DNA of 46,354 bases from Propionibacterium cyclohexanicum (GTDB taxonomy: Bacteria; Actinomycetota; Actinomycetes; Propionibacteriales; Propionibacteriaceae), in assembly GCF_900111365.1 (NCBI RefSeq), contig NZ_FOGZ01000022.1, positions 1-46,354 of the forward strand, read 5' to 3'. Below, one piece after another: positions 17,804-26,175 of the stretch. Within the stretch, counting starts at the first letter, position 1; the number at the start of each line of letters is the position of its first letter. The notes under the pieces were generated by a model. The model was not told where the DNA came from. It saw nothing but the letters and a program-made list of their open reading frames with translations, and ran no database searches. Both the position numbers and the translations under genes were made by a program.

Positions 17804-18409
17804 ATGTCTGCCGCCGAGATGAGTGCCGTGCGCCCCGCATCATGCCCCGCGTCGACGAGCAGTGCGCCCAGAGGAACCGCGTCAGCGGGGACCGCGCCAA
17901 CGGGCACCGCACCGACGTCCGGCGGGCCGGCATCGCCCGGAGCGAGAGTTCGCCCGCCCGGTCGGCTCACTCCCCACGGCATCCGGCCCGCCCTGCCCCG
18001 GCAGGACATTCCCCGCAGGGAGCGTTTCGCCTGGCGGGCCCGCATCCGCGCCAATCCGGCCACCCTGCTCGTGTACCGCACCGGGGTGGGTGCGTTCGGT
18101 ACCAGCCTCGTCATTGCTTCCCTGCTGCTCGGTTGGCTGCCGGGCCCCGGTGGCACTCCCCTCATGCTCGCCGGCCTGGCAGTGCTGGCCAGCGAGTTCC
18201 GGTGGGCGCACATTCTCACCGTGCAGGCGATGAGATTCCTTCGGCAACTGCGCCGATTGCCGACCCCGGTACAGGCCCTGTTCTTCACCGCCGTCGGCGT
18301 CATGGTGGCACTGGCTGCCTGGCTCGGCCTCGTGATCGTCGGGGTGCCCGACTGGCTGCCCGGGTGGCTCGGCGCGGCCTTGGGTCACCTGCCCGGGGTG
18401 CCCGGCTGA
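17804..18409 (+). CDS. PGPGW-type small membrane protein
   Basis: The product has about 201 residues. The first 85 or so are Ala/Pro/Thr/Arg-rich and probably disordered. Next comes a hydrophobic segment with GWLPGPGGTPLMLAGLAVLASEF, the signature of PGPGW proteins (an actinobacterial family of small inner-membrane proteins). A loop and a second membrane segment (FFTAVGVMVALAAWLGLVIV) follow. Function of the family is unknown to me. ATG at 17804 is one choice; ATG at 17819 is nearly as good and the long disordered N-terminus makes the true start uncertain. The GDPD gene follows 37 bp downstream in the same direction, so they may form an operon. Confidence 0.7.
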   Translation: MSAAEMSAVRPASCPASTSSAPRGTASAGTAPTGTAPTSGGPASPGARVRPPGRLTPHGIRPALPRQDIPRRERFAWRARIRANPATLLVYRTGVGAFGTSLVIASLLLGWLPGPGGTPLMLAGLAVLASEFRWAHILTVQAMRFLRQLRRLPTPVQALFFTAVGVMVALAAWLGLVIVGVPDWLPGWLGAALGHLPGVPG

Positions 18410-18446
18410 ACTGGCGCCCGCCGGGCCGGGCGAGCACACTTGGCAC

Positions 18447-19247
18447 GTGTCTTCACCGCGCGCCAATGCCACCAGATTCGAGTATTTCGACACTCCCTTC
18501 GCGGCATTGGCACACCGTGGCGGCTGGGACGAGCACTGCCCGGCCCCGCTGGAGAACAGCCTGAGGGCCTTCGAACATGCCGTTGGGGACCTGGGATACC
18601 GCTATGTGGAGACAGACGTGCACGCGACAAGCGATGGCGTGCTCATCGCCCTCCACGACGAGCACCTCGACCGGGTGACCGATCGTCGCGGAGCAGTCAG
18701 CGAGTTGCCGTTCAGCCAGGTGCGCCGGGCACTGATCGGCGGTACCGAGCCCATTCCCACCATGGACGAGGTCTTCGAGGCCCTGCCGCAGACCAGGATC
18801 AACATCGACATCAAGCAGGAGAACGCAATTGTTCCGCTGGTGGACGCCATTCGGCGTCACCGGGCCCAGGCAAGGGTGTGCGTGGCGAGTTTCAGCCCAA
18901 CGCGCCTGCTACGCTTTCGTAGACTGATGGGCCCCACGGTGGCGACCGCGGCGTCCATGGATGCGGTGGCTTGGTCCGCCTATGTACCCTGGCTTCCCAG
19001 GCTGATCAACGCCGGAGTCCAGGCCTTCCAGATTCCCCGGACTCAGTGGATCGGGCCCCTCCGGGTACCGGTTCTCACCGCCTGGCTGCGCTCGGTGGCA
19101 CGCGAACGCGACATGCGCGTCCACCTGTGGACTGTTGACGGCCAGCAGGAAATGACCGAGCTCATCGACGCCGGTGTGGACGGTATCGTCTCGAATCGGA
19201 TCGACGTGCTCAGGCGCGTCGTGGCCGGGCGTGGCCAGTGGAGTTGA
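18447..19247 (+). CDS. Glycerophosphodiester phosphodiesterase family protein
   Basis: It is expected to hydrolyse glycerophosphodiesters to glycerol 3-phosphate and an alcohol, in phospholipid turnover. The 266-residue protein shows the GDPD-type TIM-barrel motifs: LAHRGGWDE (catalytic His), ENSLRAFEHA, ETDVHATSDGVLIALHD (metal-binding Glu and Asp, second catalytic His) and a C-terminal HLWTVDGQQEM...DGIVSNRID. There is no signal peptide, so it is probably cytosolic. The start is GTG at 18447. Upstream is the PGPGW membrane protein gene, downstream rbpA. Confidence 0.88.
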   Translation: MSSPRANATRFEYFDTPFAALAHRGGWDEHCPAPLENSLRAFEHAVGDLGYRYVETDVHATSDGVLIALHDEHLDRVTDRRGAVSELPFSQVRRALIGGTEPIPTMDEVFEALPQTRINIDIKQENAIVPLVDAIRRHRAQARVCVASFSPTRLLRFRRLMGPTVATAASMDAVAWSAYVPWLPRLINAGVQAFQIPRTQWIGPLRVPVLTAWLRSVARERDMRVHLWTVDGQQEMTELIDAGVDGIVSNRIDVLRRVVAGRGQWS

Positions 19248-19355
19248 AGGAACAGAATGACCGGCGTGGCGCGTTGTGCCTATGCGCTCTCCCGGCCGCA
19301 CGGGCATGGGGCGATCGCACATGCATGACGAGCACGTCCTGGACAAGGAGTTGAC

Positions 19356-19694
19356 ATGGCAGATCGAGCATTACGCGGCATGGGTCTCGGGGCCAAGAGC
19401 TTCGAGGACGAGGAAGGTGTCGAGTTCGCGGCACGAAAGGTGCTGGGTTTTGACTGCCCCAAGGGGCACCACTTCGAGATGACCTTCTCGACCGAGGCGG
19501 AGTTACCGGTCGAGTGGGAGTGCCCACGGTGCGGAGCAACGGCTGTCCGCAGCGACGGCACCAAACCGGAGGACAAGGAGACCAAGCCGCCGCGCACCCA
19601 CTGGGACATGCTCCTGGAGCGCCGCTCCATCCCGGAGCTGGAGGAACTGCTCGCCGAACGCCTCGAAGTGATCCGCAAGATCCCCCACTACTGA
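19356..19694 (+). CDS. rbpA: RNA polymerase-binding protein RbpA
   Basis: RbpA is an actinobacterial transcription activator that binds RNA polymerase and the primary sigma factor and stabilises the open complex. The 112-residue protein begins MADRALRGMGLGAKSFEDEEG and has a zinc-ribbon-like core with DCPKGH and ECPRCG. It ends with THWDMLLERRSIPELEELLAERLE, the sigma-interacting helix. All three parts are in the usual order and length. The ATG at 19356 has GGAG 5 bp upstream. It is a strong marker of Actinomycetota. It converges on the ppm gene across 40 bp. Confidence 0.95.
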   Translation: MADRALRGMGLGAKSFEDEEGVEFAARKVLGFDCPKGHHFEMTFSTEAELPVEWECPRCGATAVRSDGTKPEDKETKPPRTHWDMLLERRSIPELEELLAERLEVIRKIPHY

Positions 19695-19734
19695 GCTTCT
19701 CCTCGCCGCCCTCCGGGAGCCGCGAGGCGGTGGC

Positions 19735-20535
19735 TCAGCGCCGGTCGTGTCCGGCGAGCTTCCTCCTCACCGGCCCCGAGAGCTTCTCGGCCAGCGCGCA
19801 CAGCTGGGCACCGCGGCGCTCGGCTCCCCACACCGTGGTGCGCACGAGGGCCTCGCCGATGATGGTTCCGGTCATCTTCGATTCGCCGAGCCTGCGATCG
19901 GGGAAGCTGATCGGCACCTCCGCCACCGTGCCGCCAGCCTCCAGAACCCGACGTGTGAGGTCGACCTGGAAGGTGTATCCCTTGGAGGCCACCGAGTCGA
20001 TGTCGATGGCGCGGAGGGCCTCGGCGCGGAAGGCATTGAATCCGCCCGTCGCATCGCGCACCGGGATGTTCATTGCGGCCTGCACATAGATGTTGGCCAA
20101 GCGCGACAGCCATTCACGTCGGGCGCCGTAGTCGACCACTTCACCTCCCGCCATCCAGCGCGAACCCTTGACCATGTCGGCGCTGGCGAGCCGGTCGAGG
20201 ATGGCGGGCAGGAACTCCGGCTGATGCGATCCGTCCGCGTCCATCTCGACGAGTGCCCCGTAGCCGTGCTCGAGTCCCCAGTGGAAACCGGCCACATATG
20301 CGGCTGCCAGGCCTGCCTTGCCCTCGCGGTGGAGCACATGGACGTGGCTGTCGGCGCTGGCCAGCCGGTCGGCGATCTGGCCCGTGCCGTCCGGGGAGTT
20401 GTCGTCGGCGACGAGGACATCGGCGTCAGGAACCGCCGCACGCAGCCGCGCGGTGATCGCCTCGATGTTCTGGGCCTCGTTGTAGGTGGGAATGATCACC
20501 AGAACTGCCCCGAGGGGAGGAGGAGTGACGGTCAT
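19735..20535 (-). CDS. ppm: Polyprenol monophosphomannose synthase (glycosyltransferase family 2)
   Basis: It transfers mannose from GDP-mannose to a polyprenyl phosphate, giving the donor for lipoglycans and protein mannosylation. The 266-residue protein has the GT-A hallmarks: VIIPTYNEAQNIE, VADDNSPDGT, EMDADGSHQPEFL (DxD metal site) and VKGSRWMAGG. The region GYTFQVDLTRRVLEAGGTVAEVPI is typical of DPM1-like enzymes. There are no C-terminal membrane helices, as in the DPM1/Ppm catalytic type. It lies 66 bp downstream of lnt. In mycobacteria the same two activities form one gene (ppm1) or adjacent genes, so the order supports both calls and links lipoprotein acylation with mannosylation. Confidence 0.9.
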   Translation of the reverse strand: MTVTPPPLGAVLVIIPTYNEAQNIEAITARLRAAVPDADVLVADDNSPDGTGQIADRLASADSHVHVLHREGKAGLAAAYVAGFHWGLEHGYGALVEMDADGSHQPEFLPAILDRLASADMVKGSRWMAGGEVVDYGARREWLSRLANIYVQAAMNIPVRDATGGFNAFRAEALRAIDIDSVASKGYTFQVDLTRRVLEAGGTVAEVPISFPDRRLGESKMTGTIIGEALVRTTVWGAERRGAQLCALAEKLSGPVRRKLAGHDRR

Positions 20536-20601
20536 GATGCTCCGTTCGCGCAGTTACTCATCGCTGGCCCGCCGCGGCTTCGGTGCGGGGACCCGGACAG
20601 T

Positions 20602-22245
20602 CTAGCCCTGAGGGCTGGTGACTCCCCGCCGGGCGCCTACGGCGCCGATGACTCCGGCCAGAGCCGTGAGGATCGAGATGACAAGCTCGATTGCCGGACC
20701 GACCCACATGGCGGGAGTTGTGCCCGAGCGCAGTGGCACGGTGAACGTCTGGGAATACGCACTGGCCTCGGCGCTGCGCGCGAGCACCCTGCCTCTGCCG
20801 TCGATGAGGCCGGAGAAGGAGTTGGTGGTCGCCACGACAATCTCGCGGCGCATCTCCATCGCGCGGACGCGGGTGATGGCGAACTGCTGGAGCGGCTGCA
20901 TGGTGCCGGTGTAGGTGGAATTGTTGGACTGCACGGTGATGACCTGGGCACCATGTCGCTCGGTGTCGTAGACGGTGGAATCGAAGGCCAGCTCATAGCA
21001 GATGATGTCGCCGACGCGCACCGTGCGCCCGCCGTTGAGCTGCCCGTCGATCACTCCGGGGCTGGTCCCCTCGACCGTCTGCCGCCCCACCTCTCGAGCC
21101 ATCGGCACGAGGGCGAAGACAAGCTTCTTCATCGGAGTGAATTCCCCGAATGGCACGGCGTTGCGTTTGGCGTAGCGGGCGGTCTCACCCTGCTCGGTCC
21201 ACCACAGGCCGGTGGTCTGGCGTCCGTCCTCGCCCGGCCCGTCCGTCACGGCGCCGACGAACATCGGGCGCCCGGCAATGAGCTGGGCATCGTCGAGGAT
21301 CTGCGCCGTCTGGGGGTCGTCGTTGGGATCCATGTCGGTTGAGTTCTCCGGCCACAGCACGAAGTCGGGCATCGGGTCAACACCAGTACGTGCCCTCGCC
21401 ATCGCCATGATCGTCTCGGACAGGTGGTTGTCGGTCACGGAGCGGGCATAGCCCATGGTGTGCGGCCCCGCCGAGCCATCCACATCGCCCTGCACCGTGG
21501 CCACGGAGATGGAGCCCTGGGCACTGATCGGCCCCGGCGCCCGGGCCAGCAGCGCGCCAGAGCCGAAGAGCAGCGCTGTTGCCGTCAGCGCCGCCAGTCC
21601 CCGGCCCAGGGGCCGACGTGAGAGTGCCGACCCCGTGCCGGGGAGATCGGCGTGGCGCCATGCGGCGAAGCCGTCGAACGCAGCAAGGAGCAGGGTTCCC
21701 ACGAGCGCCACGAGCCAGCCGACGCCGGTGACGCCGATGACCCACAACCAACCGCCGAGCGGTTGATCGGGAGTCGTGAATCCCAGGCGGCTCCAGGCAA
21801 ATCCGCCGAAGGGAATGCGCTGGCCCAGCGCCTCGGCGAGCGTCCACGCCCCGGCAGCCCACAGCGGCCAGCCCCGCACCCGCTGGACGAGATGCTGGAC
21901 CACGCCGGTGAGCAGCGTCCACAGCGACAGGAAGGGCACCAGGAGAAGGGGCATCCACCAGCCCACGACGTACTCCCAGCTCACCGTGAGGGCCAGCATG
22001 ACCAGACCGGCCACGAAGCCACTCCACGCAGCGCGCCGAGCACGGCGCTGGCGGGTCAGCCAGCACAGCAGGGCCACGCCGAAGGGTGCCGTGAACCACA
22101 GCCCGTAAGGCTGGAACGCCAGACCCACCAGGGCACCGGCCAGAGCGGAGAGCAGCGTGGAGATCCACCAGGGCAGCGTGACGGGCCGACGCCGCGCACT
22201 GACGAGGAGAACGCCCCATGGGCTGGTCCGGGCCGCTGAGATCAC
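20602..22245 (-). CDS. lnt: Apolipoprotein N-acyltransferase
   Basis: Lnt adds the third acyl chain to the N-terminal Cys of lipoproteins in the outer leaflet of the membrane. The 547-residue protein has six or seven N-terminal hydrophobic helices. A nitrilase-like domain follows with the catalytic triad in order: Glu in FVLWPENSTD, Lys in RYAKRNAVPFGEF, and Cys in IICYELAFD. A last membrane helix (ELVISILTALAGVIGAVGA) closes the protein. The start is GTG at 22245 without a strong ribosome binding site. It is co-directional with ppm. Two predicted lipoproteins in this window (the RibY-like binding protein and the deacetylase-like protein) are potential substrates. Confidence 0.93.
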   Translation of the reverse strand: MISAARTSPWGVLLVSARRRPVTLPWWISTLLSALAGALVGLAFQPYGLWFTAPFGVALLCWLTRQRRARRAAWSGFVAGLVMLALTVSWEYVVGWWMPLLLVPFLSLWTLLTGVVQHLVQRVRGWPLWAAGAWTLAEALGQRIPFGGFAWSRLGFTTPDQPLGGWLWVIGVTGVGWLVALVGTLLLAAFDGFAAWRHADLPGTGSALSRRPLGRGLAALTATALLFGSGALLARAPGPISAQGSISVATVQGDVDGSAGPHTMGYARSVTDNHLSETIMAMARARTGVDPMPDFVLWPENSTDMDPNDDPQTAQILDDAQLIAGRPMFVGAVTDGPGEDGRQTTGLWWTEQGETARYAKRNAVPFGEFTPMKKLVFALVPMAREVGRQTVEGTSPGVIDGQLNGGRTVRVGDIICYELAFDSTVYDTERHGAQVITVQSNNSTYTGTMQPLQQFAITRVRAMEMRREIVVATTNSFSGLIDGRGRVLARSAEASAYSQTFTVPLRSGTTPAMWVGPAIELVISILTALAGVIGAVGARRGVTSPQG

Positions 22246-22335
22246 GCTGCCACGCTACCAGCGGCCGATGACGCACAAGGCCTCGTGCGGAGGGTCGGTC
22301 AGACCGGCGAACCGGTGGCTCGCGAGGGCGCCCGG

Positions 22336-22800
22336 TCAGGAGCCGGAGCGCTGGGTGACCGGCACGTCCAGAGGCGGGCGATCGTGGAACAGGGTGCGCA
22401 GCACCACGGTCGTGGCGGTGTTCACCTTCGCGCGTTCGCGGATCTCGGTGAGCAGGTCGTCCAGTTCGTGGGGGCTGCCCACCTCGGCCAGGCAGACATA
22501 GCTCGCTGCTCCGGCGACGGAGAAGCAACTCCCCAGCTGGGGCATCGATTCCAGCACCGACTCCACATCCTGGGAGCTTTCGCCGTGCGGGCGGATCTGG
22601 ATGATCGCCATGAGCGAGCGTCCCAGCGCCGACTCGTCGATCTCGGCACGGTAGCCGCGGATCACACCGCGTTGCTCGAGTCTGCGGACACGCTGTTGGG
22701 CTGCGGAGGTCGACAATCCCGTCTGGCGCCCGATGTCGGTGAAGGACATCCGCCCGTCACGCGCCAGGAGCGCAAGGATGTGCTGATCAGTCGACTCCAT
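22336..22800 (-). CDS. Lrp/AsnC-family transcriptional regulator
   Basis: The 154-residue protein has an N-terminal AsnC-type winged helix (STDQHILALLARDGRMSFTDIGRQTGLSTSAAQQRVRRLE). A RAM ligand-binding domain (IIQIRPHG...SYVCLAEVGSPHELDDLLTEIR) follows. Such regulators respond to amino acids and often act near their own gene. It lies 103 bp beyond the end of metW in the same direction, so methionine or branched-chain amino acids are candidate effectors, by context only. ATG at 22800 gives MESTDQ; ATG at 22809 (MWAMEST) is an alternative. Confidence 0.88.
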   Translation of the reverse strand: MESTDQHILALLARDGRMSFTDIGRQTGLSTSAAQQRVRRLEQRGVIRGYRAEIDESALGRSLMAIIQIRPHGESSQDVESVLESMPQLGSCFSVAGAASYVCLAEVGSPHELDDLLTEIRERAKVNTATTVVLRTLFHDRPPLDVPVTQRSGS

Positions 22801-22903
22801 AGCCCACATGCTGGCAGAAGCTGGCCGCCCGCCCCGGGCACGACCACATCGTGCAACGCGATGCGCTGTGCTCCCCCACTGTGCTCTGGGCGCCGCATGC
22901 CCC

Positions 22904-23545
22904 TCAGGTCCGGCGCTCCAGCACGTAGATCGCCGAGCCGGCCAGCAGATTCGCCGAGCGCTGCGTCCAGCCGATCGGCAGTCTCGGCGGGCGCCCGTCG
23001 CCGTTGAGGGGGATCCTGCGCCGCACCGCGAGGCCAACGTCGTCGAAGAGCTCCTCGAGGGTGAGCAGCGTCGTGTGATGCAGATTGGGCGTGTCGTACC
23101 AGCTGTAGGGCAGGTCCTTGCTCTGCGGCATCTTGCCGCCGAGCAGCCGAAGCCGATGGCGCCAGTATCCGAAGTTGGGCATGGTGACGATCATCCGCTG
23201 GGCGATCCGCCGCATCTGCTGCAGCACCTCCTTCGGCCGCACCACCGCCTGCAGGGTGCGCGAGAGCACGACGACATCGAACGAGTCGTCGCCGAACTCG
23301 CCCAGTTGGACGTCGAGGTCGAGTTCGACCACCGGGACGGCTCGCGAGATCGCCTGGAGGACGGCTTGCGGGTCGCGTTCGACGCCGGTGCCACGACAAC
23401 CGCGCGTACTCATGAGGTACTCGAGGAGTTCTCCGTCGCCGCAGCCCAGATCCAGCACATTGCTGCCGGCCTCGATGAGCGAGGCCACCCACTGCAGGTC
23501 CTGGCGCAACAGCACACCCTGAGCCCGGTCATAGCTGTCGGTCAC
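22904..23545 (-). CDS. metW: MetW, SAM-dependent methyltransferase-like partner of MetX
   Basis: The 213-residue protein shows a class I methyltransferase fold with VLDLGCGDGELLEYL (SAM-binding glycine loop), GTGVERDP, and DDSFDVVVLSRTLQAV. The MetW-specific C-terminal half has MPNFGYWRHRLRLLGGKMPQS and the WYDTPNLHHTT stretch. MetW forms a complex with MetX in several bacteria and supports its activity; its own methyl acceptor is unclear. GTG at 23545 follows GGAGG, and its start overlaps the metX stop by four bases (GTGA), so the two are translationally coupled. Confidence 0.92.
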   Translation of the reverse strand: MTDSYDRAQGVLLRQDLQWVASLIEAGSNVLDLGCGDGELLEYLMSTRGCRGTGVERDPQAVLQAISRAVPVVELDLDVQLGEFGDDSFDVVVLSRTLQAVVRPKEVLQQMRRIAQRMIVTMPNFGYWRHRLRLLGGKMPQSKDLPYSWYDTPNLHHTTLLTLEELFDDVGLAVRRRIPLNGDGRPPRLPIGWTQRSANLLAGSAIYVLERRT

Positions 23546-24822
23546 TGTGCCTCCTGGGCCAGCCGGTGCCGCAGCGGGCTTGGCACAGCTGACTGGCTCG
23601 CCATCTCGTCCACCCGGGGTCGCGCCAGCTGCGACGGCCGGGGGTGCCTCGAGTGCGGGCGAGACTGCCCATGCGTGGCCGATCGGTGTACCTGGCGACG
23701 TTCCAGGAAGGCGCGGACGGTGTCGAGATAGGGGTCGATCTTGAGCAGGAAGGAGTCATGGCCCCAGGGTGCATGGATCTCCCGGAACGAGACCGGCAGA
23801 CCACCGGCCAGCAGATGGCGCACGATGCGGCGGGAATGCTGGGTTCCGAAGCGCCAGTCCGAGTCGAAGCTCATGACCAGGAAGTTCACCGGCGAAGCCT
23901 GCACCCGGCTCAGCGCCAGGGGATCGGCGAAGGGGTCGAAATAGTCCATGACGCGGGTGAGGTAGAGATAGCTCAGGGCGTCAAAGCGGGTGATGAATAC
24001 GCTGCCCTGGTGGTCCAGATAGCTCTCCACCGCGAAATCCACACCGAAGCCCCGGGTGGCCGCATCGAACTGCGGGCGTCGTCCGAACTTCTCCTCGAAA
24101 CCCTCCTCGCTCGTGTAGGTGATGTGGGCCATCATCCGGGCCACCGCCAGACCCACATCGGGATTGAGATGATGCTCGGCGAAGTGGCCGCCGTCGAAGT
24201 TCTCGTCGCGCATGATCGCCTCCCGGCCCACTGCGCTGAACGCGATGTTCTGGGCGGTCAGCCGACTCGAGCTGGCAACGACAACGGCATCATCCATGTC
24301 CTCCGGGTGGCTCAGTGCCCAGTCGAGCACCTGCATGCCTCCCAGCGAGCCACCGACGGCGGCGTGCAGATGACGTACCCCCAGATGCGCCAGGAGGGCA
24401 CGGTGCACGGTGACGAAATCATGCATGTCGAGCAGCGGGAAGTCCATCCCGTAGGGCTTGCCGGTCTGCGGATTGATGCTGGAAGGGCCGGTGGTTCCCT
24501 GGCATCCACCGAGCAGATTGGACGCCACGACGAACCAGCGACGGGTGTCGACGGCACGGCCGGGCCCGATGAGGTTGTGCCACCAGCCAGGGCGGGTGTC
24601 ACCGTCGTGCCAGCCACTGGCATGGGCATCCCCGGTCAGCGCATGACAGATGTAGATGGCATTGTCACCGGCATCGTTGAGGGTCCCGTAGGTCTCGTAG
24701 GCCACCGTGATGCCGGGCAGGGTTCCGCCCTGGACGAGGCACAGCGGGTGATCGGCGTCGAACAGCTCGACGGATTGTGTTTCGACCAGCTCAGCCGGAT
24801 CGAAGGAATAGGACGATGTCAT
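23542..24822 (-). CDS. metX: Homoserine O-acyltransferase (MetX)
   Basis: It activates homoserine with an acyl group (acetyl in most Actinobacteria) for methionine synthesis. The 426-residue alpha/beta-hydrolase-fold enzyme has CHALTGDAHASG, DTRRWFVVASNLLGGCQGTTGPSS, and the nucleophile elbow GGSLGGMQ with the catalytic Ser. FDSDWRFG carries the Asp and HAPWGHDSFLL the His. A tail of about 45 Arg/Ser/His-rich residues goes beyond the usual end. Acetyl versus succinyl specificity cannot be settled by eye. ATG at 24822 follows GGGGGA; its first bases overlap the stop of a methionine-rich upstream ORF (ATGA). No metY is adjacent. Confidence 0.93.
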   Translation of the reverse strand: MTSSYSFDPAELVETQSVELFDADHPLCLVQGGTLPGITVAYETYGTLNDAGDNAIYICHALTGDAHASGWHDGDTRPGWWHNLIGPGRAVDTRRWFVVASNLLGGCQGTTGPSSINPQTGKPYGMDFPLLDMHDFVTVHRALLAHLGVRHLHAAVGGSLGGMQVLDWALSHPEDMDDAVVVASSSRLTAQNIAFSAVGREAIMRDENFDGGHFAEHHLNPDVGLAVARMMAHITYTSEEGFEEKFGRRPQFDAATRGFGVDFAVESYLDHQGSVFITRFDALSYLYLTRVMDYFDPFADPLALSRVQASPVNFLVMSFDSDWRFGTQHSRRIVRHLLAGGLPVSFREIHAPWGHDSFLLKIDPYLDTVRAFLERRQVHRSATHGQSRPHSRHPRPSQLARPRVDEMASQSAVPSPLRHRLAQEAQ

Positions 24823-24998
24823 GCCCGCTCTCCCCCGACGTTGGCGCACACCAGGGCGCCAACGCGGGGAAGGGCGCGGGCGGGCGTGGACCGGGGACAG
24901 TGACCTGCGGAGTCGGGCATCTCCATGTCCATGCTCATCGGCCCGGCAACCGGGGATGAACCCGGACGCTGCGGACGCGTCTGAACCTGGATCGTCAT
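24819..24998 (-). CDS. Methionine-rich small ORF coupled to metX (possible leader peptide)
   Basis: A 59-codon ORF starts at ATG 24998 with a strong ribosome binding site (AGGAG, 6 bp upstream) and ends in an ATGA overlap with the metX start. Residues 20-28 read PMSMDMEMP: four Met codons in seven, with the initiator giving five in the first 27. No domain or membrane segment is present, and the second half is Pro/Arg/Ala-rich. The last third of the ORF covers a 9-bp hairpin just ahead of the metX ribosome binding site. I infer a methionine-sensing leader peptide that controls metX translation; it could instead be a small protein of unknown role. Confidence 0.6.
   Translation of the reverse strand: MTIQVQTRPQRPGSSPVAGPMSMDMEMPDSAGHCPRSTPARALPRVGALVCANVGGERA
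24839..24864 (-). promoter_or_regulatory. Hairpin ahead of the metX ribosome binding site
   Basis: On the minus strand CGTTGGCGC pairs with GCGCCAACG around an 8-nt loop. It ends two bases before the metX ribosome binding site and lies inside the upstream ORF. Ribosomes finishing the ORF would melt it. A role in attenuation is inference. Confidence 0.5.
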
Positions 24999-25096
24999 GG
25001 AAATCTCCTGTTCCGCGGGCGCCCTGCGGTCATGACGTCCGACGCCAACAAGGCTAGTCGACGCGCAGCCATCCGCCACACTTCGAGATGGCGCGG

Positions 25097-25118
25097 GCCG
25101 GGTGCCTCCGTGCCCGGC
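25097..25118 (-). terminator. Weak candidate terminator after the ribY-like gene
   Basis: GCCGGG and CCCGGC form a 6-bp stem around a 10-nt loop, 5 bp past the stop codon of the substrate-binding protein gene. There is no T run, so termination is uncertain. Confidence 0.3.
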
Positions 25119-25122
25119 GCGA

Positions 25123-26175
25123 TCAGGGGGCCAGGCTGGTGAAGGCATCGCCCGGCTGCACGGCCCGGGTCATGATGCCGGAGGCGAGCAGGAAGGCGGA
25201 CATATCGCTCCAGCGCTGGGGGTCCTGCTGGCCGATGTTGTCTCCGTAGAGCGAATTGGTGGCCTCCAGAACGGCTTTCGCGGCGTCCTTCTGTGCCTGC
25301 GTACTCAGCGTCGGAACGTACTTCGCGGCGATCGCCACAGTGTCGTCGGGATTGGTTCGGCAATAGGCGATCGACCTGGCGAGTCCACGGATGAGGGCCT
25401 GGAGGTCAGCTCTGCGATCCTTGACGGTGGCCGCCGAGGCCCCCAGCCCGGCACCGACCAGAGCGGCGTCGGGGGCAAGTCGGATCTCGCGAATGGCGAA
25501 TCCGGCCTGCCGGAATTTCACCGCGTCATTGTTGGAGAAGCCAAGCACGGAGTCCACCTTGTGGCTGGTCAGGGCAGCCTGCTGGGTGAAGCCGATGGAT
25601 TGGATGTTCACATCCGAGCGGCTCAGTCCTGCCTGCTTGAGGAGTGCGAGCAGCGCATACCAGTTCTGCCCGTATTCGCCGGGCAGCCCCACACTGTGGC
25701 CCTTGAGGTCCTCGGGACGGGTGATCGGCGAGTCGGCTGGAACGATGAGTTCGGCGGGATAGGTCTGGTACAGGGTGGCGAAGCTGACCACGTCGACGCC
25801 CTGGGAGCGTGAGACCATCATCTCGTCCCCACCGGCATAGACCACGTTCTCCTCCCCGGCCTGCAGGGCGCCGGTGAGCGATTCGGAGGCGCCGTGGTGG
25901 CGCAGCGTCACGTGGAGGCCTTCATCGGCGAAGAATCCCTTCTCGACGCCAACATAGAAGGGGGCGAACTGGATGTCTGGGGTGTAGGTGAGCCCTATGG
26001 TCAGCGCCTTCGCGGCGCTCCCGGAGGACTGCGGCGCCGATCCGGAACCTGCCGAACACCCTGCCAGCAGCGCCGTCAGGACCAGGAGAACGACTGCCAG
26101 CCGCCTGCTGTTTCGCCGCCTGTTCGGTGCCGGGGCGGCGATGGATTCCACAGACCTGCTGCGTGAGGCTTTCAT
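25123..26175 (-). CDS. ribY: Substrate-binding lipoprotein, RibY-like (probable riboflavin uptake)
   Basis: The 350-residue protein has a charged N-terminus, a hydrophobic stretch and the lipobox LLAGC (residues about 37-41), so it should be lipid-anchored outside the membrane. The mature part is an NMT1/THI5/SsuA-type periplasmic-binding fold: LTIGLTYTPDIQFAPFYVGVEKGFFADEGL, then GGDEMM, and LPGEYGQNWYALLALLKQAGL. This family binds thiamine precursors, sulfonates or riboflavin. The FMN riboswitch upstream of the operon points to riboflavin. ATG at 26175 overlaps the permease stop (ATGA), with GAGGAA upstream. No ATPase gene follows. Confidence 0.8.
   Translation of the reverse strand: MKASRSRSVESIAAPAPNRRRNSRRLAVVLLVLTALLAGCSAGSGSAPQSSGSAAKALTIGLTYTPDIQFAPFYVGVEKGFFADEGLHVTLRHHGASESLTGALQAGEENVVYAGGDEMMVSRSQGVDVVSFATLYQTYPAELIVPADSPITRPEDLKGHSVGLPGEYGQNWYALLALLKQAGLSRSDVNIQSIGFTQQAALTSHKVDSVLGFSNNDAVKFRQAGFAIREIRLAPDAALVGAGLGASAATVKDRRADLQALIRGLARSIAYCRTNPDDTVAIAAKYVPTLSTQAQKDAAKAVLEATNSLYGDNIGQQDPQRWSDMSAFLLASGIMTRAVQPGDAFTSLAP

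Noticed and set aside
24823-25122. SAM riboswitch upstream of metX
   Set aside because: No SAM-I or SAM-II/IV core is visible; an upstream ORF fills the space.
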